From assembly GCF_002953195.1 (NCBI RefSeq), contig NZ_CP026377.1, positions 496,001-560,000 on the forward strand: 64,000 nucleotides of DNA. The letters are read 5' to 3'. The stretch comes from Mixta gaviniae. GTDB taxonomy: Bacteria; Pseudomonadota; Gammaproteobacteria; Enterobacterales; Enterobacteriaceae. Position numbers and translations under genes: made by a program. The notes below the pieces were generated by a model, which worked only from the letters and a program-made list of their open reading frames with translations, was not told the DNA's origin and made no database searches. Below are positions 21,907 through 32,671 of the stretch, one piece after another. The stretch's first letter is position 1, and the number at the start of each line of letters is the position of its first letter.

Positions 21907-22362
21907 CTATTTAATTTGGTTTGACAGGCGTTTTACTGCCGTTTGTAAAGCCCAGGAGTAACCGTCGACGCCAAGTCCACAGATTACGCCGGCAGCAATA
22001 TCAGAAAGCCAGGAATGGTGGCGAAAGGGCTCGCGGGCATGTACGTTGGTGATATGCACTTCGATAAAAGGGATATCCACCGCCAGCAATGCATCGCGCA
22101 GCGCCACGCTGGTATGCGTAAAGGCCGCCGGGTTAATGACGATGTAATCGACATTGCCTCTCGCCTCGTGAATACGCTCAATCAGAACGTGTTCTGCATT
22201 CGACTGCAAATGGCTCAGTTTCACATTCAACGCGCTGGCCTGCGATGTCAGATCGTCAACGATCCCGGTCAGCGTGCTGTGCCCATATTTTTCCGGTTCG
22301 CGCGTCCCCAGCAGATTGAGGTTGGGACCGTTCAAGAGCAGAATATGAAAATCATGCGCCAT
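21907..22362 (-). CDS. aroQ: Type II 3-dehydroquinate dehydratase
   Basis: A 151-residue type II dehydroquinase ([21 protein letters not shown]...) that dehydrates 3-dehydroquinate to 3-dehydroshikimate, the step before AroE. Family landmarks include the N-terminal '[18 protein letters not shown]', '[18 protein letters not shown]' (here [11 protein letters not shown]) and '[17 protein letters not shown]'. I start at 22362; the ORF is open upstream to 22476 with no similarity. E. coli K-12 has only the unrelated type I enzyme AroD, so this gene marks a non-Escherichia lineage. It precedes accB closely. Confidence 0.94.
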   Translation of the reverse strand: MAHDFHILLLNGPNLNLLGTREPEKYGHSTLTGIVDDLTSQASALNVKLSHLQSNAEHVLIERIHEARGNVDYIVINPAAFTHTSVALRDALLAVDIPFIEVHITNVHAREPFRHHSWLSDIAAGVICGLGVDGYSWALQTAVKRLSNQIK

Positions 22363-22599
22363 TTTGCTGCTATCTCCTGCAATAATCGAGGCATCGCGTA
22401 AAATACCTCGTGAGAAGCCATTTGTCACCTTTCTGGAGGCGAAAAATAGGTCTTCGCTGCAACTGAAGCCGGGCATTATAACGATTTCGTTGCTTTTGGC
22501 AGCTAAATACTGGTCTTATCTGCGAAGATTATCAACCACGCTGAAGGAAACTTTTCGCGAAACTGAGCGGATATGTGGGATGCGGCACAGATTGCGCCG

Positions 22600-23205
22600 C
22601 TATTTTGCAAACCAGCGCCAAAACTTTTTATAGCGCCAGGCGAGCAGGATAAGTGCGAAAAGAGCGTAGATCAGCGGCTGCGGCGAAAGCACTTTTACCG
22701 ACCAGATATAGTGAACCGGCGCGAGGATCGCCACCAGATAAATTGTATTGTGCAGCGTTTGCCAGCGGCGTCCCAGTTTTCGCTGCGCCTTCTGGAAAGA
22801 GGTCAGCGCCAGCGCCAGCAACACCAGCCAGCTGATAATGCCCAGCGTCAGGTAGGGGCGGGAAAGCAGCTCCGATCCCAGCAGTCGCAGGTTATTAAGG
22901 CCCAACTCCAGCAGCGAATAGCTCAGCAGATGCAGGGTCGCCCAGGCAAAACACCACAGCCCCAGCAGGCGCCGCGTGCGTATCAACAACGGCTGGCGGC
23001 CATAGCGCGCCAGCGGCGAAACCAGCAGGGTGGCAAGCAGGAACTTCAGCGCCATGCGGCCGGTAAAATGCTGAATATCTTTCGCCGGATCGGCGCTGAA
23101 GCCGGTGCCCTGCAGCACCGAGACGATCAGCCATAATAAAGGCAGCGCGCCGGCCAGATGCAGAAGCAGTTTCAGGCCGGTTATCTGTTTTAGCGTCAGA
23201 CGCAC
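22600..23205 (-). CDS. msrQ: MsrQ, heme membrane subunit of periplasmic methionine sulfoxide reductase
   Basis: A 201-residue b-type heme protein with about six membrane segments (formerly YedZ). It passes electrons from the quinone pool to MsrP. Histidines in '[16 protein letters not shown]', '[15 protein letters not shown]' and '[18 protein letters not shown]' are candidate heme ligands. It starts with a GTG directly after the msrP stop (TGA-GTG), so the two are translationally coupled. Confidence 0.95.
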   Translation of the reverse strand: MRLTLKQITGLKLLLHLAGALPLLWLIVSVLQGTGFSADPAKDIQHFTGRMALKFLLATLLVSPLARYGRQPLLIRTRRLLGLWCFAWATLHLLSYSLLELGLNNLRLLGSELLSRPYLTLGIISWLVLLALALTSFQKAQRKLGRRWQTLHNTIYLVAILAPVHYIWSVKVLSPQPLIYALFALILLAWRYKKFWRWFAK

Positions 23206-24210
23206 TCAGAAATTCTCCCGTAAATCGAGCCCGCGATAGAGCGACGCCACCTGGTCGCCATAGCCGTTGAACAGCAGCGTCGGCTGACGATCGACATTCA
23301 GGATGCCGCCGGCACCGATAAAGCGTTCGGTCGCCTGCGACCAGCGCGGATGATCCACATGCGGATTCACATTGGCGAAAAAGCCATACTCATCCGGCGC
23401 CAGCTGATTCCAGGTGGTTGGCGGACGATCGCGCGTCAGCGTGATATGCACAATCGATTTTATGCCCTTAAAGCCATATTTCCACGGCACCGTCAGGCGA
23501 ATCGGCGCGCCGTTTTGCGGCGGCAGCGCTTTGCCGTAGACGCCGGTGGAGAGCAGCGTGAGCGGATGCATCGCCTCATCCAGACGCAGCCCTTCGACGT
23601 AGGGGTAATCGAGCCCGCCGCCGATAAAGCGATCCTTCTGGCCCGGCATCTGATCGGGAGCGTAGACCGTCTGGAAGGCGACAAAGCGCGCGTTGCTGGT
23701 GGGTTCGGCGGCTTTCAGCAGCTGGCCCAGCTCAAAGCCGACCCAGGGGATCACCATCGACCAGGCCTCCACGCAGCGCATGCGGTAGATGCGCTGCTGC
23801 TGCGGAAAGCGTTTGAAAATATCGTCCATATCGAGCGTAAGCGGCTTAGCCACTTCGCCGTCGATGCGGATTTTCCAGTCATCGGTTTTCAGGCTGCCGG
23901 CGTTGGCGGCCGGATCGGCTTTATCGAGCCCGAACTCATAAAAGTTGTTATAGCCGCTGACCTTATCTTCCGGCGTCAGCGGCAGCGACGCCTGCCAGGC
24001 CTCCGGCTTGCTGAAATCGAGCGGACGGCCCGCCGGCGCCGGCGGACGGTCGTTGCCCTTGAACCAGGAGAGCAGATCGGCGCGCGCGCCTGCGGGAACG
24101 CTAAGCGCCGCAGCGCTTAAACCAAGCGCCTTCAGGATCTGACGGCGCTGCTGATGGAAAATCGTTTCGGGTGTGACATCGGCTTCAGTGAGCTTATTGA
24201 CCGGCTTCAT
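23206..24210 (-). CDS. msrP: MsrP, periplasmic protein-methionine-sulfoxide reductase, molybdenum subunit
   Basis: A 334-residue molybdopterin enzyme (formerly YedY) repairing oxidised methionines in periplasmic proteins. A twin-arginine signal ([19 protein letters not shown]) directs Tat export with cofactor bound. The molybdenum-ligating cysteine is in '[16 protein letters not shown]'. I start at 24210 ([15 protein letters not shown]...) to give the E. coli length. In E. coli msrPQ sits with hprRS elsewhere; here it lies beside aroQ-accBC. Confidence 0.96.
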   Translation of the reverse strand: MKPVNKLTEADVTPETIFHQQRRQILKALGLSAAALSVPAGARADLLSWFKGNDRPPAPAGRPLDFSKPEAWQASLPLTPEDKVSGYNNFYEFGLDKADPAANAGSLKTDDWKIRIDGEVAKPLTLDMDDIFKRFPQQQRIYRMRCVEAWSMVIPWVGFELGQLLKAAEPTSNARFVAFQTVYAPDQMPGQKDRFIGGGLDYPYVEGLRLDEAMHPLTLLSTGVYGKALPPQNGAPIRLTVPWKYGFKGIKSIVHITLTRDRPPTTWNQLAPDEYGFFANVNPHVDHPRWSQATERFIGAGGILNVDRQPTLLFNGYGDQVASLYRGLDLRENF

Positions 24211-24325
24211 GACGCTACTCCTGTGCAATCTCCCTACGGCGCGGCAGGGAGCAGATAAGTAAGCATGCAGCAAAAAGCCGAACCGGGGCGACTTTTCCGC
24301 TTAAAATGTGAAATTTCCTGGGCGT

Positions 24326-25309
24326 TTAGCCCCGGCTCACTTTTACCAGCGTACGGCCGGTAATATCATTATTTAACAGGCGGCGCGCCGCGTCGGCGGC
24401 GTCGCTCAGCGGCACTTCCGTCGTCGCCTGCTGATAAAAGCTGGCCGGCACGGTTTTTACCAGCCGTTTCCAGGCTTCCAGGCGGCGCGCCGTCGGCGTC
24501 TGCACCGAATCGACGCCCTGCAGGCGCACGTTGCGCAGAATAAAAGGCATCACCGAGGTGGGCAGGGCAAAGCCGCCCGCCAGTCCGCAGGCGGCGACGA
24601 CACCGGCGTAGTGCATCTGCGCCAGCACGCTGGCCAGCACCTTGTCGCCGACGGTATCAATGGCGCCTGCCCAGCGCTGTTTTTCCAGCGGGCGGCTATC
24701 GCCGCTGAAGGCGCTGCGCGGCAGCACGTTGACGGCACCCAGCTGGCGCAGATAGTCGGCGTTGCTTTCCCGTCCGCTGACCGCCGTCACCTGATAGCCC
24801 AGCGCGCTCAGCAGAGCGACCGCAGTGCTGCCGACGCCGCCGCTGGCGCCAGTCACCAGCACCTCGCCTTTCTCCGGCGTCACGCCGCCTTCCTCCAGCG
24901 CCATCACGCACAGCATCGCGGTAAAGCCGGCGGTGCCGAGGATCATCGCCTGACGGCCGCTCAGCCCTTCTGGCAACGGCACCAGCCAGTCGCCGTCGAC
25001 GCGCGCCTGCTCGGCCAGGCCGCCCCAATGCGTTTCGCCCACGCCGAAGCCGGTCAGCAGAACCTGCTGGCCGACATGAAACCGCGGATCTTCGCTGTGA
25101 TGCACCATACCGGCGAAGTCGATGCCCGGCACCATCGGAAACTGGCGAATGATTTTGCCTTTGCCGGTAATGGCGAGCGCATCTTTATAGTTAATGCCTG
25201 ACCAGTTAACATCCACGGTCACGTTACCTGCGGGCAGCTGTTCTGGTGAAATATCGCGCAATACCGTCTGATATACGCCGTCGGATTGTTCAATCACTAA
25301 AGCTTGCAT
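24326..25309 (-). CDS. acuI: Acrylyl-CoA reductase AcuI (YhdH)
   Basis: A 327-residue medium-chain dehydrogenase/reductase that reduces acryloyl-CoA to propionyl-CoA with NADPH, thought to detoxify acryloyl-CoA. The nucleotide-binding motif is 'VLVTGASGGVGSTAVALLSALGY'; zinc-site cysteines of alcohol dehydrogenases are absent, as in the quinone-reductase-like branch. I start at 25309 (MQALVIEQSDGVYQT...); the ORF continues upstream to 25360. It diverges from csrD, with 216 bp between them. Confidence 0.93.
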   Translation of the reverse strand: MQALVIEQSDGVYQTVLRDISPEQLPAGNVTVDVNWSGINYKDALAITGKGKIIRQFPMVPGIDFAGMVHHSEDPRFHVGQQVLLTGFGVGETHWGGLAEQARVDGDWLVPLPEGLSGRQAMILGTAGFTAMLCVMALEEGGVTPEKGEVLVTGASGGVGSTAVALLSALGYQVTAVSGRESNADYLRQLGAVNVLPRSAFSGDSRPLEKQRWAGAIDTVGDKVLASVLAQMHYAGVVAACGLAGGFALPTSVMPFILRNVRLQGVDSVQTPTARRLEAWKRLVKTVPASFYQQATTEVPLSDAADAARRLLNNDITGRTLVKVSRG

Positions 25310-25525
25310 GAGATTCTCCTGAATTTTGGTTTTCTTTGGTAACGCCCGGGTCTGGGGCAACTATACTCGCCGAAGGGTCGCGGAGGCTGACCAGCCGCAA
25401 ATAAACCGCGGATGTCGGCGGTTGTTTAACGCTACCGGCATGAATCGTTGTCGAATGCTCACAATCCGGCACCCGCTTCTGCACGTCAATGGCGTGGTCA
25501 TAACCGCAGTGAAAAAGGCACAGGG

Positions 25526-27475
25526 ATGCGATTAACCACAAAACTGTCAGCGTTTGTCACGCTGCTTATCACTCTGGCAATGGTGTTAATGCTGGTCGGC
25601 AGCGCATTGAGCTTTTTCTGGCTGCGCAGCGAGCGCGTGGAAAAACAGGTGCAGTCGCTGATGACGGAAATCGATCAGGCACTGCTGACGAAAAGCGCCG
25701 CCGAGCTTACGCCCTGGCTGCAGCGCACCATGCCGCTGATGGATATCGAACAGCTGCAGATCCGCGAACAGCAAAACGTTATTCTTAATCTTTCGCGTCA
25801 TCAACATCCGCTGATCGATGACGAACCCAACCGCTTCCGTCGTTACGACCTGCCGCTGCTGCATCAGCAGGGCTGGACGCTGCGCGTGGAGCTGCTCGAT
25901 CCGGCCAATACCTGGTTTCGTTCCTATGTCGGCTCTTCAACCCTGGTGGTGGTGCTGCTGGTGGCGGCGATCATGATGCTGCTGCTGCTGCCCACGCATC
26001 GCTGGCTGTGGCGCCAGCTGAAAGGGATGGAAAGCCTGGAGGCGCGCGCCGCGCGCATTATTGAAGGCGAACGCCGCGGCATCGGGCGCGGCAATGTCAA
26101 CGAATGGCCGCCGAAAGCGTCGACGGCGATTGACCTGCTGCTGGACGATCTTCATGAGGCGCGCGAACAGCGCACCCGCATCGATACCCTGATTCGCGCT
26201 TTTACCGCGCAAGATGCCGCCACCGGCCTGAATAACCGGCTCTTTTTTGATAATCAGCTGGCGACGCTGCTGGAAGATCAGGAGAAGGTCGGCACGCACG
26301 GCGTAGTGATGATGATCCGCCTGCCCGATTTCGACAGCCTGAGCGAGGAGTGGGGCCATGCCCCGGTGCAGGAGTATCTGTTTGCGCTGGTGAATATGCT
26401 CTCCACCTTTGTGATGCGCTATCCCGGCGCGCTGCTGGCGCGCTATTTCCGCAGCGACTTTATGGTGCTGCTGCCGCATCGCACCTTAAAAGAGGCTGAC
26501 GGTATTGCCGCCCAGCTGGTTAAAGCGGTGGACGCGCTGCCGCCGACGGCGATGATCGATCGGCAGAATATGCTGCATATCGGCATCAGCGCCTGGCGCA
26601 GCGGGCAAACCACGCAACAGGTGATGGAGAGCGTGGAACAGGCGACGCGTCACGCCTCGCTGCAGGGCGGCAACAGCTGGGTCACCGGTGAAGGGACGCC
26701 CAGCGATGGCGGACGCGGCAGCGTAAAATGGCGCACGCTGCTGGAACATACCCTGAAACGCGGCGGCCCGCGACTTTACCAAAAGCCTGCGGTGCTGCGC
26801 GACGGCCGCGTGCATCATCGTGAACTGCTGCCGCGCATCTATGACGGCGAGAAAGAGCTGCTGGCGGCGGAGTTTATGCCGCTGGTGCAGCAGATGGGGC
26901 TGGCGGAGGCGTACGACCGCCAGCTGATGCAGCGCATCCTGACGCTTTCCGCCTGCTGGCCGCAGGAAACGCTGGCGGTGCCCATTACCATTGACTCTTT
27001 ACTGCAGCCCGGCTTTCAGCGCGTCCTGCGCGATATGCTGCTGCAGTGTACAAAATCGCAGCGCCAGCGTTTTTTATTTGAACTTGCAGAGGCGGAAGTG
27101 TGTCAACACTTCAATCGATTGCAGCCGGCGCTGCGTTTACTGCAGGGCTTCGGTTGCCGGCTGGCGGTGAATCAGGCGGGCCTGACGGTGGTTAGCACCG
27201 CCTATATCACCCTGGCAGGCGTTGAGCTGATAAAGCTCCACCCGAGCCTGGTGCGCAATATCGATCGTCGTACGGAAAATCAGCTGTTTGTGAAGAGCCT
27301 GCTTGAGGTGTGCAGAATGACGCCGACGCAGATTTTCGCCGCCGGCGTCCGCACGCGCGACGAGTGGCAAACGCTTTCGGCACTGGGCGTTGCCGGCGGT
27401 CAGGGGGACTTTTTTTCCACCTCGCAGCTGGTGAACAGCAATGTGAAAAAATATTCCCAAAGAGTTCGGGTTTAA
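25526..27475 (+). CDS. csrD: CsrD, regulator of CsrB/CsrC sRNA decay
   Basis: A 649-residue inner-membrane protein (E. coli 646) that targets the sRNAs CsrB and CsrC for RNase E decay. Two membrane segments (about residues 10-33 and 140-160) flank a periplasmic part; a degenerate GGDEF domain and a degenerate EAL domain follow. The GGDEF position reads RSDF ('LLARYFRSDFMVLL') and the EAL position reads ELL ('HHRELLPRIYDG'), so cyclic-di-GMP synthesis and breakdown are not expected, as in E. coli. I start at 25526 (MRLTTKLSAFVTL...), ignoring an in-frame extension to 25448. The periplasmic part is diverged from E. coli while GGDEF is well conserved. Confidence 0.94.
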   Translation: MRLTTKLSAFVTLLITLAMVLMLVGSALSFFWLRSERVEKQVQSLMTEIDQALLTKSAAELTPWLQRTMPLMDIEQLQIREQQNVILNLSRHQHPLIDDEPNRFRRYDLPLLHQQGWTLRVELLDPANTWFRSYVGSSTLVVVLLVAAIMMLLLLPTHRWLWRQLKGMESLEARAARIIEGERRGIGRGNVNEWPPKASTAIDLLLDDLHEAREQRTRIDTLIRAFTAQDAATGLNNRLFFDNQLATLLEDQEKVGTHGVVMMIRLPDFDSLSEEWGHAPVQEYLFALVNMLSTFVMRYPGALLARYFRSDFMVLLPHRTLKEADGIAAQLVKAVDALPPTAMIDRQNMLHIGISAWRSGQTTQQVMESVEQATRHASLQGGNSWVTGEGTPSDGGRGSVKWRTLLEHTLKRGGPRLYQKPAVLRDGRVHHRELLPRIYDGEKELLAAEFMPLVQQMGLAEAYDRQLMQRILTLSACWPQETLAVPITIDSLLQPGFQRVLRDMLLQCTKSQRQRFLFELAEAEVCQHFNRLQPALRLLQGFGCRLAVNQAGLTVVSTAYITLAGVELIKLHPSLVRNIDRRTENQLFVKSLLEVCRMTPTQIFAAGVRTRDEWQTLSALGVAGGQGDFFSTSQLVNSNVKKYSQRVRV

Positions 27476-28825
<1,350 letters not shown>

Positions 28826-28894
28826 TCTGCCAGAAGGGGGCGCCCGGCGCAGGCCACGCTCCCTTTTCATGATGTCGGGGAATACGCAGAGTTT

Positions 28895-29941
28895 ATGAAG
28901 CCAATTTTCAGCAGGGGGCCCTCCCTGCAGCTCCGCCTTTTTCTGGCGGTTATCGTGGCCATCGGCATCATCGTCGCCGACAGCCGCGTGGGTTCGTTTA
29001 CCCAAATCCGTAACTATATGGACACGGCGGTCAGTCCATTCTATTTCCTGGCCAACGGGCCACGACAAATTCTGGACAGCGTTGCTGAAACGCTGGCCTC
29101 CCGCCAGCAGCTGGAACAGGAAAATAAAGCGCTGCAGCGCGAACTCTTTCTGAAAAATAGCGAACTGCTGATGCTGGGACAATACCGGCAGGAAAACGCG
29201 CGTCTGCGCGAGCTGCTCGGGTCGCCGCTGCGTCAGGATGAGCAGAAAATGGTGACGCAGGTGATCTCCACCGGCACCGATCCTTACACCGACCAGGTGG
29301 TGATTGATAAAGGCAGCGTCAACGGCGTATATGAAGGCCAGCCGGTGATCAGCGATAAGGGCGTGGTCGGGCAGGTAATTGCGGTGGGCCAGATGACCAG
29401 CCGCGTGCTGCTGATCTGCGACGCCTCGCACGCGCTGCCGATCCAGGTGCTGCGCAACGATATCCGCGTGATTGCCGCCGGCAACGGCTGCACGGAAGAT
29501 CTGCAGCTGGAGCATCTGCCGGGCAATACCGATATTCGTGTTGGCGATGTGCTGGTGACCTCTGGCCTGGGCGGCCGTTTCCCGGAAGGCTACCCGGTCG
29601 GCGTGGTGTCATCGGTGAAGGTGGATACGCAGCGCGCCTATACGGTGATTCAGGCGCGTCCGACGGCGGGCCTGCAGCGTCTGCGTTATCTGCTGCTGCT
29701 GTGGGGCGCGGATCGCAACGGCGATCTGCCGATGGCGCCGGATGAGGTGCATCGCGTGGCGAATGAGCGTCTGATGCAGATGATGCCGCAGGTGCTGCCG
29801 CCGGCCGGCGAGATGGGGCCGCCTTCGCCGTCTGAAGCGGGGGGCGCGGCGACATCGCCTGCGGCCCCGGCCGCCGGTCGGTCGGCGGAGAGCCATTCCT
29901 CTGGCGGGGCCCGTCCCGCCGCGCAGGGAGGCCAGCCTTGA
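28895..29941 (+). CDS. mreC: Rod-shape protein MreC
   Basis: A 348-residue bitopic protein: a short cytoplasmic tail, one membrane segment (about residues 13-30), a coiled coil (about 65-110, '[21 protein letters not shown]') and beta-barrel domains in the periplasm. It links MreB to PBP2 and RodA. The C-terminal 50 residues are Pro/Ala/Gly/Ser-rich and likely disordered. Its stop overlaps the mreD start. Confidence 0.97.
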   Translation: MKPIFSRGPSLQLRLFLAVIVAIGIIVADSRVGSFTQIRNYMDTAVSPFYFLANGPRQILDSVAETLASRQQLEQENKALQRELFLKNSELLMLGQYRQENARLRELLGSPLRQDEQKMVTQVISTGTDPYTDQVVIDKGSVNGVYEGQPVISDKGVVGQVIAVGQMTSRVLLICDASHALPIQVLRNDIRVIAAGNGCTEDLQLEHLPGNTDIRVGDVLVTSGLGGRFPEGYPVGVVSSVKVDTQRAYTVIQARPTAGLQRLRYLLLLWGADRNGDLPMAPDEVHRVANERLMQMMPQVLPPAGEMGPPSPSEAGGAATSPAAPAAGRSAESHSSGGARPAAQGGQP

Positions 29942-30426
29942 GCCGCTATCGCAGTCATGGCCGCTGGGTTATCTGGCTCTCCTTCCTGGTCGCGCTGGTG
30001 CTGCAAATCATGCCGTGGCCGGACGATCTTTATATGTTCCGGCCCTCCTGGCTGCTGTTGATTCTGATTTACTGGTTGCTGGCGCTGCCCCATCGGGTTA
30101 GCGTCGGTACCGGCTTTGTGATGGGCGCCATTATGGATCTCATCTCCGGCTCGACGCTCGGGGTGCGCGCGCTGGCGCTCAGCATCATCGCTTATCTGGT
30201 GGCGTTCAAATTCCAGCTGTTCCGCAACCTCGCGTTATGGCAGCAGGCGCTGATGGTGATGGTGCTGTCGCTGGCGATGAACGTGATTGTGTTCTGGGCT
30301 GAATTTTTAGTGATCAATATATCGTTCCGCCCGGAGATTTTCTGGAGCAGCGTTATAGACGGTATTTTGTGGCCCTGGCTATTCTTATTGATGAGAAAGA
30401 TTCGTCGTCAATTCGCTGTTCAATAA
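29938..30426 (+). CDS. mreD: Rod-shape protein MreD
   Basis: A 162-residue inner-membrane protein with five to six membrane segments, the E. coli length. The start is a TTG at 29938 overlapping the mreC stop; an AGGGAGG ribosome site ends six bases before it, and no in-frame ATG gives the conserved N-terminus ([15 protein letters not shown]). The TTG start with overlap suggests translational coupling to mreC. It acts with MreB and MreC in elongation. Confidence 0.95.
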   Translation: MSRYRSHGRWVIWLSFLVALVLQIMPWPDDLYMFRPSWLLLILIYWLLALPHRVSVGTGFVMGAIMDLISGSTLGVRALALSIIAYLVAFKFQLFRNLALWQQALMVMVLSLAMNVIVFWAEFLVINISFRPEIFWSSVIDGILWPWLFLLMRKIRRQFAVQ

Positions 30427-30434
30427 GGACAACT

Positions 30435-31022
30435 ATGTTATCCCTTTATCTTGCCTCCGGTTCGCCGCGCCGTCGCGAACTGCTGACGCAGCTTGGCCTG
30501 CATTTTGAGCGCGTCATCACCGACGTTGAAGAGCTGCGCCGCGACGAAGAAAGCGCGCAGCACTATGTGCGTCGTCTGGCGCGCGAAAAGGCGCAGGCGG
30601 GCGTCGCGGTCGCGCCGCAGGATCTGCCGGTGCTGGGCGCGGATACCATTGTGGTGCTGAACGGCGAAGTGCTAGAAAAGCCGCGCGACGCGGCGCACGC
30701 GGCGGAAATGCTGGCGCGCCTGTCGGGCAAAACCCATCAGGTGATGACGGCGGTGGCGCTGGCCGATCGCCAGCGCGAGCTGGATTGCCTGGTGCTGACC
30801 GAGGTCACCTTTCGACTGCTGACGCCGCAGGATATCAGCGACTATATCGCCAGCGGCGAACCGATGGATAAAGCCGGCGCCTATGGCATCCAGGGGCTTG
30901 GCGGCAATTTTGTCAGAAAAATTAACGGAAGCTATCACGCGGTGGTTGGCCTGCCGCTGGTGGAAACCAGCGAGCTGCTCAGCCATTTTCAGTCATTGCG
31001 TGAGGTGGGTGAGAGGACATGA
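30435..31022 (+). CDS. maf: Maf-family nucleotide pyrophosphatase YhdE
   Basis: A 195-residue house-cleaning nucleotide pyrophosphatase (E. coli YhdE acts on dTTP, UTP and modified pyrimidine nucleotides). Landmarks are the N-terminal '[18 protein letters not shown]', '[18 protein letters not shown]' and '[15 protein letters not shown]'. The start at 30435 has an AAGGA site and lies eight bases after mreD. The stop overlaps the rng start. Confidence 0.95.
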   Translation: MLSLYLASGSPRRRELLTQLGLHFERVITDVEELRRDEESAQHYVRRLAREKAQAGVAVAPQDLPVLGADTIVVLNGEVLEKPRDAAHAAEMLARLSGKTHQVMTAVALADRQRELDCLVLTEVTFRLLTPQDISDYIASGEPMDKAGAYGIQGLGGNFVRKINGSYHAVVGLPLVETSELLSHFQSLREVGERT

Positions 31023-32491
31023 TGACGGCTGAGCTACTGGTTAATGTTACGCCATCGGAAACGCGCGTGGCCTATATTGACGGCGGGATCCTGCAGGAAA
31101 TCCATATCGAGCGTGAAGCGAAGCGCGGCATCGTCGGCAATATCTATAAAGGGCGCGTCAGCCGCGTGCTGCCCGGCATGCAGGCCGCCTTTGTTGATAT
31201 TGGCCTGGATAAGGCCGCCTTTCTGCACGCCTCCGATATTATGCCGCATACCGAATGCGTGGCGGGCGAAGAGCAAAAGAATTTCAGCGTCAGGGATATC
31301 GCCGAGCTGGTGCGACAGGGACAGGATCTGATGGTACAGGTGGTGAAAGATCCGCTGGGCACCAAAGGGGCACGCCTGACCACCGATATTACGCTGCCCT
31401 CGCGCTACCTGGTCTTTATGCCGGGCGCCTCGCATGTCGGCGTCTCGCAGCGCATTGAAAGTGAAGCGGAGCGCGATCGCCTGAAGGCGGTGGTTTCCGC
31501 CTACTGCGACGAACAGGGCGGATTTATTATCCGCACCGCCGCCGAGGGGATCGGCGAAGAGGAGCTGGCGCAGGACGCGGCGTTTCTCAAACGCCTGTGG
31601 ACCAAGGTGATGGAGCGCAAAAAGCGCAACAAAACCCGCTGTCGCCTCTATGGCGAGCTGGCACTGGCGCAACGCGTACTGCGCGATTTCGCCGGCGCCG
31701 CGCTCGATCGCATCCGCGTCGATTCACGCCTGACCTATGAGCTGTTGCTGGAGTTCACCTCCGAATATATGCCGGAGATGACGGCCAAGCTGGAACACTA
31801 CAGCGGCAAACAGCCGATCTTCGATCTGTACGACGTAGAGAACGAGATCCAGCGTTCGCTCGATCGCAAGGTGGAGCTGAAGTCGGGCGGCTACCTGATC
31901 ATCGACCAGACCGAAGCGATGACGACCATCGACATCAATACCGGCGCCTTCGTCGGCCATCGCAATCTGGATGAAACCATCTTCAATACCAATATTGAAG
32001 CGACCCAGGCGATCGCGCGCCAGCTGCGGCTGCGCAACCTGGGGGGCATTATTATTATCGACTTTATCGATATGAATAATGAGGAGCATCGCCGTCGGGT
32101 GCTGCATTCGCTCGATAGCGCGCTGAGTAAAGATCGGGTGAAAACCAGCATTAACGGTTTCTCCGCGCTGGGGCTGGTGGAGATGACGCGTAAACGCACC
32201 CGCGAAAGCATCGAACATGTGCTGTGCCAGGACTGCCCGGTCTGCAAAGGGCGCGGCACGCTGAAAACCGTCGAAACCGTCTGCTATGAGATCATGCGCG
32301 AGATCGTGCGCGTGCATCACGCCTACGACTCCGACCGTTTTCTGGTCTACGTCTCCCCGACCGTCGGCGAAGCGTTGAAAAGTGAAGAGTCGCACGCGCT
32401 GGCCGAAGTTGAGCTGTTTGTCGGCAAGCAGGTGAAAGTGCAAATCGAGCCGCTCTACACCCAGGAGCAGTTTGACGTGGTGATGATGTAA
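31019..32491 (+). CDS. rng: Ribonuclease G
   Basis: A 490-residue endoribonuclease that matures the 16S rRNA 5' end and decays some mRNAs. It has the S1 RNA-binding region near residues 38-100 ('[21 protein letters not shown]'), the catalytic DNase I-like part with 'TVDINTG' equivalent '[15 protein letters not shown]', and the zinc-link '[11 protein letters not shown]'. It lacks the long C-terminal scaffold of RNase E. The ATG at 31019 overlaps the maf stop; the ATG at 31022 would match E. coli more closely and is an alternative. Confidence 0.97.
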   Translation: MMTAELLVNVTPSETRVAYIDGGILQEIHIEREAKRGIVGNIYKGRVSRVLPGMQAAFVDIGLDKAAFLHASDIMPHTECVAGEEQKNFSVRDIAELVRQGQDLMVQVVKDPLGTKGARLTTDITLPSRYLVFMPGASHVGVSQRIESEAERDRLKAVVSAYCDEQGGFIIRTAAEGIGEEELAQDAAFLKRLWTKVMERKKRNKTRCRLYGELALAQRVLRDFAGAALDRIRVDSRLTYELLLEFTSEYMPEMTAKLEHYSGKQPIFDLYDVENEIQRSLDRKVELKSGGYLIIDQTEAMTTIDINTGAFVGHRNLDETIFNTNIEATQAIARQLRLRNLGGIIIIDFIDMNNEEHRRRVLHSLDSALSKDRVKTSINGFSALGLVEMTRKRTRESIEHVLCQDCPVCKGRGTLKTVETVCYEIMREIVRVHHAYDSDRFLVYVSPTVGEALKSEESHALAEVELFVGKQVKVQIEPLYTQEQFDVVMM

Positions 32492-32671
32492 AGTCTGCTT
32501 AAGATTTTGGCCCGCATTTGCGGTTTCTCTCCGGTCAAGCGCTAAAAATGCGCGCCTGTTTCAGGTAAACTGTGCCTGATTTGCTTCTCCCTGCTGTTGC
32601 TGCAATGGCACATGGGAATGTGAGCCAGCTTATTCATCCGTTCAGTTTGCGCAAGACAAGGAGAGGTGTGT

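Noticed and set aside
22364..22633. 89-codon plus-strand ORF between aroQ and msrQ
   Set aside because: Lies opposite the aroQ upstream region and the end of msrQ, without recognisable features or a ribosome site.
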